A stretch of DNA of 64,000 nucleotides from assembly GCA_947500055.1 (NCBI GenBank), contig CANMQO010000010.1, positions 1-64,000 of the forward strand. The letters run 5' to 3'. The notes beneath the pieces were generated by a model. It was not told the DNA's origin and searched no databases. It saw nothing but the letters and a program-made list of their open reading frames with translations. This DNA comes from an uncultured Paracoccaceae bacterium (GTDB taxonomy: Bacteria > Pseudomonadota > Alphaproteobacteria > Rhodobacterales > Rhodobacteraceae). The translations under genes were made by a program, and so were the position numbers. Shown here in pieces: positions 1 through 8,338 of the stretch (its first letter is position 1; each line of letters starts with the position of its first letter).

Positions 1-1
1 C

Positions 2-529
2 GAATTCGAAAGTGTCGGCGTGAACAAGACAGCCGAGATCGGCAATAATATGACGCTGAAGGTTGGCGGGAATTATTCCTTTGTTGTGGGGGCCAACAAG
101 GCGCTCGATTTCGTCAGCAACGTGCATCAGAAATTCACCGGCTTTCTTGGCGAAAAGGCCAAGAAGCTGGGTATCCCCGGCTTTATCAATATCGGTAAGG
201 GCAATTACAACGAATTGATCGGAATGAACAAATCCGCCGTTGTGACATTGGCCAAGCAAGAGGCGATCGGGCTGTCATCGACCTTGACGGTGGGGCGGAA
301 TGCGCAGGAATTCGTCGGTCATAACAAACATACATTTGTGGCCGGAAGCAGCATGCATGAGGCGGCGAAAACAGCGACCATGGTGGCCGGGGAAACCTGG
401 CAGGTTGCCTGTGGATCGGGCGCGATCGTGATCCATTCGGACGGCAAGATCGAGATCAAGGGTTCGGCCATCGACATCGTGGCGGACAAGACGGTGCGGG
501 TGAACGGTAAAGATGTTCAGATCAACTGA
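2..529 (+). CDS. vgrG: T6SS tip protein VgrG, C-terminal part (5' end outside window)
   Basis: Open from the first bases of the window (frame starting at base 2) to TGA at 529, so only the last ~175 residues are present; the GTG at 20 is internal, not a real start. The visible part is the repetitive beta-prism tail of VgrG (gp5/DUF2345-like), with recurring G-x-N and S/T-V-G-x-N turns and a typical ending rich in IEIKG, IDIVADK and VRVNGKDV-like strands. VgrG trimers form the puncturing tip of the type VI secretion tube and carry effectors. It is followed directly by an unknown gene whose ATG lies inside its 3' end (513) and then by a large effector candidate, which is the usual layout of a VgrG-linked cargo operon. 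No extra C-terminal toxin domain is fused to it. Confidence is high for the family; the N-terminal part cannot be judged. Confidence 0.85.
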   Translation, partial: EFESVGVNKTAEIGNNMTLKVGGNYSFVVGANKALDFVSNVHQKFTGFLGEKAKKLGIPGFINIGKGNYNELIGMNKSAVVTLAKQEAIGLSSTLTVGRNAQEFVGHNKHTFVAGSSMHEAAKTATMVAGETWQVACGSGAIVIHSDGKIEIKGSAIDIVADKTVRVNGKDVQIN

Positions 530-1265
530 TGACACAGCTGCCAGCGGGGCCGAAACGGTCTCGTCCGATGGTATGGCGACGCCGTATTTCATGCTGATCC
601 AGATGAATAACGCGGCGCTGCTTGAAGCCTATGCGACCCTTGGCATTGCGCCGCGCTCCAAGAAGGTCAATGAGCAAAAATACCCGGATGGATTTTCACT
701 TGGCAAGGCACTCGCTCCGATTGCCTTTGGAGAGCAAGATAAGTCCGAGCATCCAGGTAAGCTGCATAAAGACGACAAAGATTTTATCGCGGAAGCCGAG
801 AAAAAAACCAAAGGCAAGGCGGCGAATGCCCTGGCTCTTGGTCAACAGATTGCATCACGGTTCGCGAGCAACTCGGGTGATGGCGGTGATTTCGGGAAAA
901 TGATCAGCGCAGCGATGGCGGCGGCCAGCCTGCCGCAGCTTGATTTCGACCCCGATATCTTCGCAACAGGTGCGGCGGTTCTTGCCAGTTCTGGCGGGCA
1001 GAGCAGTGCGACGCCTGACTTTGCGGGCTCTGCTCCGTTTACAGGCATGCGCCCCGACTATCGCCCCGAGAATGCACCTGCTGGACCAAAGCGCACAACT
1101 GTCAGGCGTCACTCTAAGGGGGCGGCTCATCTTAACGGCGATGAAAACATGATCCCGTCAATGCTGGCGAGCATGTATGAAATCGCCAAGGGCCGCAAAC
1201 GTGGTGCGGGCACCGGTAAAGTGATCAGGCCAGAAGATCATATCAAAGGTATCTTTGGCCTATGA
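513..1265 (+). CDS. unknown VgrG-linked protein (possible effector adaptor)
   Basis: I do not recognise this 250-residue protein. It starts at an ATG overlapping the end of vgrG by 17 bp and ends with an ATGA overlap onto the effector gene, so the three are almost certainly translationally coupled. An alternative start is the Met at about 570. The N-terminal half has a short hydrophobic segment (around PYFMLIQMNN) and charged Lys-rich stretches. The middle is Ala/Gly/Ser-rich (residues ~110-170) and the C-terminus is basic (RRHSKGAAH, KGRKRGAG). There is no signal peptide or clear membrane helix. Position between vgrG and effector suggests a loading chaperone or adaptor, but that rests on context only. 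Confidence 0.7.
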   Translation: MFRSTDDTAASGAETVSSDGMATPYFMLIQMNNAALLEAYATLGIAPRSKKVNEQKYPDGFSLGKALAPIAFGEQDKSEHPGKLHKDDKDFIAEAEKKTKGKAANALALGQQIASRFASNSGDGGDFGKMISAAMAAASLPQLDFDPDIFATGAAVLASSGGQSSATPDFAGSAPFTGMRPDYRPENAPAGPKRTTVRRHSKGAAHLNGDENMIPSMLASMYEIAKGRKRGAGTGKVIRPEDHIKGIFGL

Positions 1266-2878
1266 CAGATCAAAGCACACCGGATGGTTGGGGACTGTCA
1301 CCTGCAGAAATTGAACAACTGGCGCAGGATGCGGTGGGTGAACCTGATCCGGCAGACAATGAATGGCGACCTGCGGGCGGTACCCTGCTGGGTGGGGTCG
1401 GACAATGCCTCTATGACGAGATCAAGGGTATTCTTGACCTGACCAAGCTGCTTTGGGATATCCGTCAGGAGATAGATGTTGCCGCAGACGGTGAAGACAA
1501 CTGGGAGGTCTTCCGGAACCATAGTCTAGACAGCGCCAAAGTTGGCATGCTCTTTTATGAGCTGGAGAATGGCAACAGGATATTTGGGCAATTACCCAAA
1601 GAACAGCAACTGGCGCTGTTCAGGCTTTATGCAAAGCAGGAGATCGTCAAGGAAACCCTAAAAAAGATGGGCAAGGCCGGCTTAGGTATGCTGGCTGCAT
1701 ATGATGTGTTTTGGAGCAGCTATGAACTGTTGACGCTGGACTATAACCAGAACCTGATGAAGGGGCTTGCGGACGCTGTTTCGTTGTTTTTTACAGATGC
1801 GGAATGGGCCGAATTGGCCGAAGGCGGCAAAGCGCTTGCGGAACGCGTGACACAATTGGTCGAACAGCAGATCGAAAAAGACCCCTGGGGATCTTCCGGC
1901 TATGCGATCTGTCTTGTCGCTTTGATGATCAGCCCGACGAAGATCGTTAAAGCCCTGCGCCCGCTGATGGGCATAATCAGGACAATGGGTCGCGCCACTG
2001 ACGCTGCGTCGTTATCACGTGTCTTGCGTTCTGCCGGTGCCAAGGTGCCCACATGGCTCGGCGGACCCGGGCCGGATGCGGGTGATCTGAGCGATGCGGC
2101 CAGAGCGGGTGACACTATCGAGGACCTGGGCGATGCGGCCAGTGACGCACAACGCAACGCAAATAATCAGGTGGATAGTACAGAGCCGATCGAAACTGCC
2201 AACGATGCGTCGCCAGAGCCTACGCCTGATCCAAATGATCGACCAACGCCCGCTACGAATGCTACAACAACGCGTATTCTCGCTGATGATGTTCAGCTTC
2301 GCAATAAGACAGCAGGTGAGATGGCAGAGATACAGGCCCGTCGAGAGCTGGAAGCCGACGGGTACGAAGTGTTCGAATTGAAAGAGGGCAGATCACAGGC
2401 TGGGATTGATGCCGTTGCTGTCAAACGCGATCCCGACACGAATGCGATCACCGAGATCAAGGTTGTGGAAGTTAAGTCAACCCAATATGCGGACATACCG
2501 GATACCAGTTTGCCAAGCGGACGCCAGGCCAGTGGCGGAGAGGGGCATTTGGACACGATGTTACGAGATATCTCGAATAACCAAACCTCTGGAAAATATG
2601 GTGATGACATTCTTGATTTGGCGGATGACATAAACGATGCAACGTCATCAGGCGTGCCAATTGAGGCTGAGGTCTGGCGATATCGGGTGAACACGTTTAC
2701 GGACGAAGTCAATCAACGTGCGACGGCGCCTTGGACTGCGCGCAGTAGTATTCCAGCAGATGAGTTCGATATTGATACTGGATTCAGTACAACATCTGGC
2801 CTCCGCGCAGAGGCTTTGGAGACTGTTCTGGAACGTAATCCATCATATCAGACAAAGTACCCGGAACTCGGGCGGTAG
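1262..2878 (+). CDS. candidate T6SS effector with C-terminal PD-(D/E)XK nuclease-like domain
   Basis: A 538-residue protein starting in an ATGA overlap with the preceding gene. Residues 1-270 form a helical N-terminal region with two hydrophobic stretches (about 130-150 and 212-240), possibly for loading or membrane passage. Residues ~270-345 are an acidic, Pro/Asp/Thr-rich linker. The C-terminal part has a restriction-endonuclease-like signature: an acidic helix (RELEADGYEVFE, ~359-370), Gly-Ile-Asp (D383), then E403-V-K405 after a predicted strand (VVEVKST), matching E...D...ExK of the PD-(D/E)XK superfamily. This architecture and the vgrG upstream/immunity downstream context fit an antibacterial DNase such as the PoNe class, but family membership is inference. 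The two genes immediately downstream are the likely immunity determinants. No signal peptide is seen, as expected for T6SS delivery. Confidence 0.72.
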   Translation: MTDQSTPDGWGLSPAEIEQLAQDAVGEPDPADNEWRPAGGTLLGGVGQCLYDEIKGILDLTKLLWDIRQEIDVAADGEDNWEVFRNHSLDSAKVGMLFYELENGNRIFGQLPKEQQLALFRLYAKQEIVKETLKKMGKAGLGMLAAYDVFWSSYELLTLDYNQNLMKGLADAVSLFFTDAEWAELAEGGKALAERVTQLVEQQIEKDPWGSSGYAICLVALMISPTKIVKALRPLMGIIRTMGRATDAASLSRVLRSAGAKVPTWLGGPGPDAGDLSDAARAGDTIEDLGDAASDAQRNANNQVDSTEPIETANDASPEPTPDPNDRPTPATNATTTRILADDVQLRNKTAGEMAEIQARRELEADGYEVFELKEGRSQAGIDAVAVKRDPDTNAITEIKVVEVKSTQYADIPDTSLPSGRQASGGEGHLDTMLRDISNNQTSGKYGDDILDLADDINDATSSGVPIEAEVWRYRVNTFTDEVNQRATAPWTARSSIPADEFDIDTGFSTTSGLRAEALETVLERNPSYQTKYPELGR

Positions 2879-2901
2879 AATTTGGACAATGAGTACAGGC
2901 C

Positions 2902-3876
2902 ATGCATAGTGCAATTGTGAAAAGGCTGGAAACGGCCCGCCAGAAGGAAGCAGCCGCGCGCGCTGATGAGGTGCGGAATGCAATCCCGGAGAACCGACGG
3001 TTTCAGCAGAAAATTGCATCTGTCGACGCATTCATTGCGGATGGGACGCCACCGCGGAACAGCGTGGCCACTGTCCTGTCAAATATGACCGAGGCGGTGC
3101 GCCCACATGTGATCATGCATCATGTGTCAGAGGATCGAGACGCCCAAAGACTGGCATATTTCAGGTTTGCCACCCAGAGCTTCCTGGTCAGTCATTACGA
3201 ACTTGAACGTCTGGCGGCGCAAAAGCAGATTAACGCCAACTTCACGCTGCACAGATTGTCTCATGGCCTTGCCCAGCTTCATTCCATCGGGTGGCACAAG
3301 GAGGCAGCCTGGCTTGCTGAAGCCGTATGGTCGCGCGCAGGGCATACTCTTGGGCGCAATGGCGATGTCCCATCGCTTATGTCAAATGAGCTCTTTGGCT
3401 GGTTCATGTCTTACTTCACTCTTGGAAGCCGGGACCTGATAAGCGCTGCGGGCGTGACGGAGCCTGACGACCCCGATACAGCTTTCAGTCATCTGCTTGG
3501 TCGTTGGCGCGAAGAGGATGGCGGCGGGTTGGAGAATCTGATGATTGCCTATGCCGAGCAAAACATAGCCCGTTCCCTGATGTCCTTCGCCGATGCGCCC
3601 GCAGATTCGATCGAGAAACTGTGGTGGTACATTCCTTACGACATCTATGCCATCCAGCAGCGCAGGGTCAGTGAAGGTCTGGACCCTGTGCCACTGGATG
3701 ATCCGCGTGCCGCTATTCCCATGACTGATTTGACTGACGCGCCCTTGGTGCAGGATGACCTGATATGGCCGGCTTATCTGCGCGCCTGCCAAGAGGACGG
3801 CATCACACCGTATAATCCCCGCAGCACGCTACAGGCCCGAACCAACCGTGCAACGCTTGAAGTGACACTGATCTGA
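2902..3876 (+). CDS. putative immunity protein 1 (paralogue of the next gene)
   Basis: A 324-residue, mainly helical soluble protein 23 bp after the effector stop. It shares a C-terminal signature with the next gene: a W-x-x-P/L-Y-D-I-x-A-I segment (here WWYIPYDIYAIQQRR), a following P-V-x-x-D-D turn, and an ending PAY-x-x-x-C-x-E-x-G-I/V-x-P. Both also carry an SIGW motif mid-protein. The effector-adjacent position and tandem duplication are typical of T6SS immunity genes. The size and helical nature recall the DUF1910/DUF1911 (PoNi) immunity proteins paired with PoNe DNases, but I cannot confirm that family by eye. No signal peptide or membrane helix is present, which fits a cytoplasmic neutraliser of a DNase. 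Confidence 0.65.
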   Translation: MHSAIVKRLETARQKEAAARADEVRNAIPENRRFQQKIASVDAFIADGTPPRNSVATVLSNMTEAVRPHVIMHHVSEDRDAQRLAYFRFATQSFLVSHYELERLAAQKQINANFTLHRLSHGLAQLHSIGWHKEAAWLAEAVWSRAGHTLGRNGDVPSLMSNELFGWFMSYFTLGSRDLISAAGVTEPDDPDTAFSHLLGRWREEDGGGLENLMIAYAEQNIARSLMSFADAPADSIEKLWWYIPYDIYAIQQRRVSEGLDPVPLDDPRAAIPMTDLTDAPLVQDDLIWPAYLRACQEDGITPYNPRSTLQARTNRATLEVTLI

Positions 3877-3891
3877 TAGGCGCGGACAATA

Positions 3892-4887
3892 ATGCTTGAG
3901 GAAAAAAGGGTTCGTGCCGCTCGGGACAACCTTGTCCGGAGCTTCGACACCACCAGGCGCAGCAAACGTCTTGTTGATCTGGTCGGGCGGTTGCGGGCCT
4001 ATAACGCGGATGAGATGCCGATGAACCTGCGGGCCAGTGGCGTGTTTGAGCAGGTTGGCCACGGGTTTCGGTTCGGCCTGATGATCAACAGTACATCCAT
4101 CGAGGACCGGCAGGCCACGTTGGCTTTTATCGCTGCCGTCAAGTTCTATCATTTCGACCTCATGCGGCATGGTTCGGCAACGGATACCCCAGTGTTTTCA
4201 AACTTTTCCTTTCCTGTAGCGGCTGGAATGGATGTGCCGTTGTATCAGTCCATCGGGTGGATTGATCACGCCCAGGACATGCTGAATTATGTCTGGACGG
4301 ATTATGCAGCATCCAAAAAAGACGACATGGCCCTTTATTTCGGGCAAGCGGATCCGAACAACTGGGTCAATGACCGTGCAAACCCGTACCTGTCCGGAAA
4401 ATCCGAGTGGTTCACCACCATGACCGGTTTCGCTGATCCCAGCGTGTGGCGGCAATACGGTTACGATCCGGATATGGATAGTCTGGGCGCCTATTGGATG
4501 CTCGCGCAAACCTGGAATGACCCTGATCCGGCGCGGGTCCGTAACGCGCTTCTGGCCGCGCGCGAGCTGAATATCGGGACGACCTTTATCAAGGACACCC
4601 CCGAGGGGACGCGCACCTATCTGGTCGACGAATTCCTGCTGCTTTATGACTACGATATTCGCGCGATCAACATGCGGCGAAAACTGTCAGGGTTGGCGCC
4701 TGTTGAGGTCGAAGATTATATCTACGACATGGACCTGCCACCAGATGTTCTGCCATTCGCCGTTGATGACATTTTTTACCCTGCCTATGTGAAGATGTGC
4801 GCGGAAATGGGAGTGGCCCCGTTTGCGCCTGACACCGCGATGAATGTGCAGATTGATCCCGAGAGGGTTCGCGTCCTGCCGGCGTGA
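3892..4887 (+). CDS. putative immunity protein 2 (tandem paralogue)
   Basis: A 331-residue helical protein 15 bp after immunity-like gene 1. Paralogy is visible in the mid-protein QSIGW (HSIGW in copy 1), the LLLYDYDIRAINMRR segment aligned with WWYIPYDIYAIQQRR, and the C-terminal FYPAYVKMCAEMGVAP aligned with PAYLRACQEDGITP. Overall identity looks low, so the copies have diverged, either for different effector variants or for dose. It ends 10 bp before the convergent DUF2169 gene. It is probably co-transcribed with vgrG, effector and copy 1. Function is inferred from position and duplication; no enzymatic motif was seen. Confidence 0.65.
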   Translation: MLEEKRVRAARDNLVRSFDTTRRSKRLVDLVGRLRAYNADEMPMNLRASGVFEQVGHGFRFGLMINSTSIEDRQATLAFIAAVKFYHFDLMRHGSATDTPVFSNFSFPVAAGMDVPLYQSIGWIDHAQDMLNYVWTDYAASKKDDMALYFGQADPNNWVNDRANPYLSGKSEWFTTMTGFADPSVWRQYGYDPDMDSLGAYWMLAQTWNDPDPARVRNALLAARELNIGTTFIKDTPEGTRTYLVDEFLLLYDYDIRAINMRRKLSGLAPVEVEDYIYDMDLPPDVLPFAVDDIFYPAYVKMCAEMGVAPFAPDTAMNVQIDPERVRVLPA

Positions 4888-4897
4888 TTGCATCACA

Positions 4898-5926
4898 TCA
4901 ACGGATCCGTCTGGATGTGATCTCGGCATTTTCGAAACGCGCGGTGTCCCTGATCAGGCCACGCCAGACCAGCAGCAGCTTATGTGCGGCGGGGTCGCTG
5001 CTGCGGATATCGACGGTGACGGTATCAAGCACCATTTCGATATCGGCCTCTGCTTGTCCGGAGGCGATGCAGGTCAGGCCCGCCCCCGGCAGTTTCACGG
5101 CCATTGGTGCCGGATCATGATGAACCCCCTGTAACGAGATCACCTCGTTTCCCGACAGGTGCGGGGTGATCTGAAGCTCGTCACGGGCGCTGTTCCAAAA
5201 GCGCAGGGAATAGTCATGCGGCATGCGGGGATGGCGGATCTGCTGCCATTCCTCGTCAAAGGTCCCGGCATTACTGCGGCGCGGCAGCCAGGCCTTTGCG
5301 ATGGGCCCAAACCCGTGCACTGTCATTTCGGCACGCACATCAGCGGCCATGAACTCGGCCATCTCACCAATCTGCGGCGCGGCGAAGGGCTCTTTCCGGG
5401 CGCGTTTCGCATCATTGCTGAAGCCGATCCCCGCGGGGTTGAATTCGTATATCTCTGGCGTGTCATTGTCGGGGCCCGGCGCGGCCCCCCCATAGGCAAG
5501 CCCGTAATGCAGGGGCACTTCGGTGACTTTTTCGGGCGGCGTCAATTTCCATCCTGTGAGGCCGGGCTTCCATTCGGATGGCCCACGCACCCGGAACCCG
5601 TAACTCACCCTGTCCGGGATCGTGACCGAGACCGGCCAATCGGTTGCGGGATGTCCACCAGGCGACCGGGCGGTGGCCTGAATGATCAGATCCGTGCCAT
5701 CCTTGCCCGGGGCGATGTCCTGCTCTGCCAGCAGATATCCGGTTGCGGGATCGCCTTCATAGACGTCCTCGACCTGCAGGGGAACGGGGTTGCCCGTAGG
5801 CCGGAACTGGCCATCATCCTGCCGACCGAACTCGGCCTTGGCAACGATGATGCCCACTTCGGTATCATCCGTATGCCAGTGTTTGAAGAACAGTGTGGCG
5901 ATCGGCAGCCGTGTCGTGATGATCAT
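4898..5926 (-). CDS. DUF2169 domain protein (T6SS-associated adaptor/chaperone)
   Basis: A 342-residue protein of the DUF2169 family, recognisable from its N-terminus (LPIATLFFKHW), the central beta-rich part with LHYGLAYGG and EFNPAGIGF, and the segment GFGPIAKAWLPR. DUF2169 proteins are encoded in T6SS effector islands near PAAR-like and VgrG genes and are thought to help load cargo on the tip. It is transcribed divergently from the PAAR-like gene at 6051 and converges on the immunity genes. No signal peptide or membrane helix is present. Family assignment is confident; the exact role is from context and general knowledge. Confidence 0.85.
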   Translation of the reverse strand: MIITTRLPIATLFFKHWHTDDTEVGIIVAKAEFGRQDDGQFRPTGNPVPLQVEDVYEGDPATGYLLAEQDIAPGKDGTDLIIQATARSPGGHPATDWPVSVTIPDRVSYGFRVRGPSEWKPGLTGWKLTPPEKVTEVPLHYGLAYGGAAPGPDNDTPEIYEFNPAGIGFSNDAKRARKEPFAAPQIGEMAEFMAADVRAEMTVHGFGPIAKAWLPRRSNAGTFDEEWQQIRHPRMPHDYSLRFWNSARDELQITPHLSGNEVISLQGVHHDPAPMAVKLPGAGLTCIASGQAEADIEMVLDTVTVDIRSSDPAAHKLLLVWRGLIRDTARFENAEITSRRIR

Positions 5927-6050
5927 ATCTGTTGTCCTGCCTCACGCCCTGGATCGCGGCGCGTTTTCATTGTCAGAATTGCCTGGCCAGCTTAGGATAA
6001 ATCAGCGGGTCATTTGAACCGCAAAGATGGCCGGTCCTTGAAAGGGTATT

Positions 6051-6455
6051 ATGATGCAGATGGGTGCGCGCCACAGCGGCAAGAATGCGAAGATCATTTG
6101 CCTTGCCCCCGATGTCTGTCTGACACCGGTCGGCAACAGTATCGTTCCGATCCCCTATATGATCATTTCAGAGCTGAGCTGGTCCAAGCAGACAGTGCCC
6201 CACACAACCTTCACCGGGCAAGAGGCATTCAACGCCAAAAGCCGCACCAACAAGGTGACCGGCGATGAGCCCGGCTCAAAAGGCGGGGTCAAATCAGGTG
6301 TGAACAAGGGCTGGTGCCGCCCGCAAACCAAGAAGACATCCATATATGTGGACGGCAAACAGCTTATCCATAACGATAACCTGTACGAGATGAATTGCAG
6401 CGGTCCCGCGGGACCGGGAAACACGATTGGCCGGCTGCTTTATCCGCCTGTCTGA
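6051..6455 (+). CDS. PAAR-like DUF4150 protein (T6SS spike tip)
   Basis: A short 134-residue protein matching the DUF4150/PAAR-like family: an early Pro-rich turn (CLAPDVCLTPVGNSIVPIPYM), a central block with SKGGVKSG, and a late Asp/Asn-Cys turn (NLYEMNCSGPAGPGNTIG). PAAR-like proteins cap VgrG and sharpen the T6SS spike. This one is a bare tip domain with no fused toxin, so it probably works with a separate effector, here plausibly the 1262-2878 product. The ATG at 6051 is preceded by a GAAAGG Shine-Dalgarno-like stretch; another ATG lies 6 bp downstream. It is divergent from the DUF2169 gene and convergent with the 6484-7734 gene. Confidence 0.85.
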   Translation: MMQMGARHSGKNAKIICLAPDVCLTPVGNSIVPIPYMIISELSWSKQTVPHTTFTGQEAFNAKSRTNKVTGDEPGSKGGVKSGVNKGWCRPQTKKTSIYVDGKQLIHNDNLYEMNCSGPAGPGNTIGRLLYPPV

Positions 6456-6483
6456 AGCGGTGCAGTGCATTTCGCGAAACGCT

Positions 6484-7734
6484 TTAGGACGCGGCTTTCC
6501 GGGTTTCGAGAAAGCGGGCATAGATGTCCTGAAACGGCAGTTGCTGTCCCTGCAGATCCGGTATCTGTGCGGTGGGCAGGGCCAGCGCGGGGTGATCCGG
6601 TGACGGTACCGGTCGTTTCGTAAACGCACATATCTGCCGGATTGCCATGGCTTCATATGGCATCGCCCATGACAGCCCATCATCGTAGTCGATGTGATAT
6701 TCATCACTAAATCCACCCATCTGGCGCATTCGAGCGTCGATGATGCGTGCCACAACTGTATCGGGATCGTGATCTTCTCCACGGATATGGGCCAGCACGC
6801 GGCGCAGGTCGTCTTGCAGGGTTGTGCCAAATCCGTCGCGCTCGGGGTTCGCCATCATGTCGTCCCGCCCGGTTGCCCAGGCAAGGGCAAACAGCGGGAC
6901 CATTGGCACAAACGGGGTTGTTTCCCCCAGATGTGACAGGAGGCGAACGCCAAGTTCCGAGGCTTCGGGAATGCGCCCGGCGGCCGCGAGTAAAAGAATG
7001 GTGCGGCCAGCTTCGGTAAGGTCGGGCATGCGCAGCATATCATCCCCATTGCCCTTTGCACAAAGGTCCAGCAGGCATAGCGTGCGCACGTATCTTGCCC
7101 CGATCATGGTCAGATAATGCTGTGTATTGAATGCGCCCGAGGCGGCGGTTTCGCGCAGAAAGATCCGCTCTGCCACGGCTTGGCGGGCCAGCAGGGCACA
7201 GAGCATCCGCCCCTGATCCATCCCGGTGGCCAGATAGTCATCAAGCGCGCTGGCATATCGCGTGACCCAGAGATCTTTCAGGGATGCATGTTCCAGTTCT
7301 TCGGCCGCCTGCGCTGCGGTCTGCTCCATCAGGGCAGGCCAGTCGATATCTTTTTCGATGAACTTGCGGTGTTGGAGAGCGGCATCTGCCATCGGCGTGC
7401 TGGCCCGCACCGATTGACGTCTGACGGCATCGCCATCCGCGACATAGGTCCAGGTTTCAAATGTCGCCTGGGCAACATGGCCTGCATCGATTTTTTCCAG
7501 GATGTCAAAACTGGTGCTGACGGTTTCCGGCATCCACAGCCCACCACGTTCCAGCACGATGGATTCAAGGCAGTGCCGGGTGTAGCGGGCGCCACCCATT
7601 CCGGCCTTGCGCAGAAACGGTGCCTCACCCTGCATGACCGTATCGACCATCATCAGATCAAAACGCCCATCATCCCGTTTCTTGAGCCCGAGTGCGCCGA
7701 TACCGTCCCCTGAGTCGCCTTGGAGTTTCTGCAT
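6484..7734 (-). CDS. third immunity-like protein, opposite strand
   Basis: A 416-residue mostly helical protein with no recognised enzymatic motif. Near its C-terminus it carries WAMPYEAMAIRQ followed by PVPSPDHPALALP. This lines up with the WYIPYDIYAIQQ...PVPLDDPRAAIP segment of the immunity-like protein at 2902-3876, and the ending (QDIYARFLETRK) resembles the PAYLRAC tail. It therefore looks like a distant member of the same family with a longer N-terminus. It could be immunity for a second effector, an orphan immunity gene, or a structural partner of DUF2169/PAAR. It is convergent with the PAAR-like gene (28-bp gap). The homology is judged by eye over a short stretch. Confidence 0.6.
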   Translation of the reverse strand: MQKLQGDSGDGIGALGLKKRDDGRFDLMMVDTVMQGEAPFLRKAGMGGARYTRHCLESIVLERGGLWMPETVSTSFDILEKIDAGHVAQATFETWTYVADGDAVRRQSVRASTPMADAALQHRKFIEKDIDWPALMEQTAAQAAEELEHASLKDLWVTRYASALDDYLATGMDQGRMLCALLARQAVAERIFLRETAASGAFNTQHYLTMIGARYVRTLCLLDLCAKGNGDDMLRMPDLTEAGRTILLLAAAGRIPEASELGVRLLSHLGETTPFVPMVPLFALAWATGRDDMMANPERDGFGTTLQDDLRRVLAHIRGEDHDPDTVVARIIDARMRQMGGFSDEYHIDYDDGLSWAMPYEAMAIRQICAFTKRPVPSPDHPALALPTAQIPDLQGQQLPFQDIYARFLETRKAAS

Positions 7735-7931
7735 GCTTCTGCCTTGTGGCTATCTGTCCGTTCCAGCCAAGAATGATGGGACTGGCGCGCCGCCGCAAGC
7801 CGATAGCACCCGATCCCGCCCTGAAAGGGCATCATTTGAAATTGTCCGCCATGGGGAGGTCATTATGGCACGCCCGGCAGTTTTCCATCCTGTGATGAAA
7901 CTCTTGCTATTTAAGTAAGTAATACTGACCT

Positions 7932-7945
7932 AAAAATCGATTTTT
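7932..7945. promoter_or_regulatory. 14-bp perfect palindrome (possible operator)
   Basis: Five A, TCGA, five T: a perfect inverted repeat about 190 bp beyond the start of the 6484-7734 gene and ~400 bp upstream of the wzz-like gene. It could be an operator for either divergent transcript, or a chance AT-rich palindrome. Confidence 0.3.
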
Positions 7946-8229
7946 CTAAGCAGACAGCGCTATTGGGTTCATTTGCATGGCAGGGTCAAAACGGCCGTTC
8001 ATGGGGGACATTTTAGCTTTGTCGCTACATATATGAATCTCTCATAATGAAGATTATGTTAAATGATGGCCAAATGCTCTTTCCAGCGTGATCGCCGCGC
8101 ATGATATCCAGAGGGACTGTGCGCCCGGAACATCTGCGCAAAAACTGCGTAAATAGCCGCTGTAGTTCTGCCATATTTTTCATATATGCCTTATAAGGGC
8201 CCGTGGAGTCTAAGTGTAACAGGTAAAAG

Positions 8230-8245
8230 CAGGTCTTCAGACCTG
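8230..8245 (+). promoter_or_regulatory. short perfect hairpin in the leader of the EPS operon
   Basis: CAGGTCT-TC-AGACCTG gives a 7-bp perfect stem (or 6 bp with a TTCA loop), ending ~93 bp before the wzz-like start codon. It is not followed by a T-run, so it is more likely an operator half-site pair or an RNA leader element than a terminator. Confidence 0.35.
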
Positions 8246-8338
8246 TTGGTATGAGGGTAATTTTTTCATGAGCGCATTGCGCGACACATATTTTTTGTAC
8301 GATAGCGTTGTGTATACGCTGATTTGGAAGACCTCGCC

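Larger units (their letters stand above)
7735..8338. promoter_or_regulatory. 604-bp intergenic region upstream of the EPS operon
   Basis: No convincing gene lies here; short reading frames lack family features. The stretch is AT-rich compared with its neighbours and separates the T6SS island from the EPS genes. It holds an AT-rich 14-bp palindrome and a GC-rich 7-bp hairpin (listed separately), so it probably contains the promoter and leader of the wzz-like gene. I could not assign -35/-10 elements with confidence. Confidence 0.5.

Noticed and set aside
5159..5995. 278-codon plus-strand frame opposite the DUF2169 gene
   Set aside because: DUF2169 on the minus strand has clear family motifs; the opposite frame does not.
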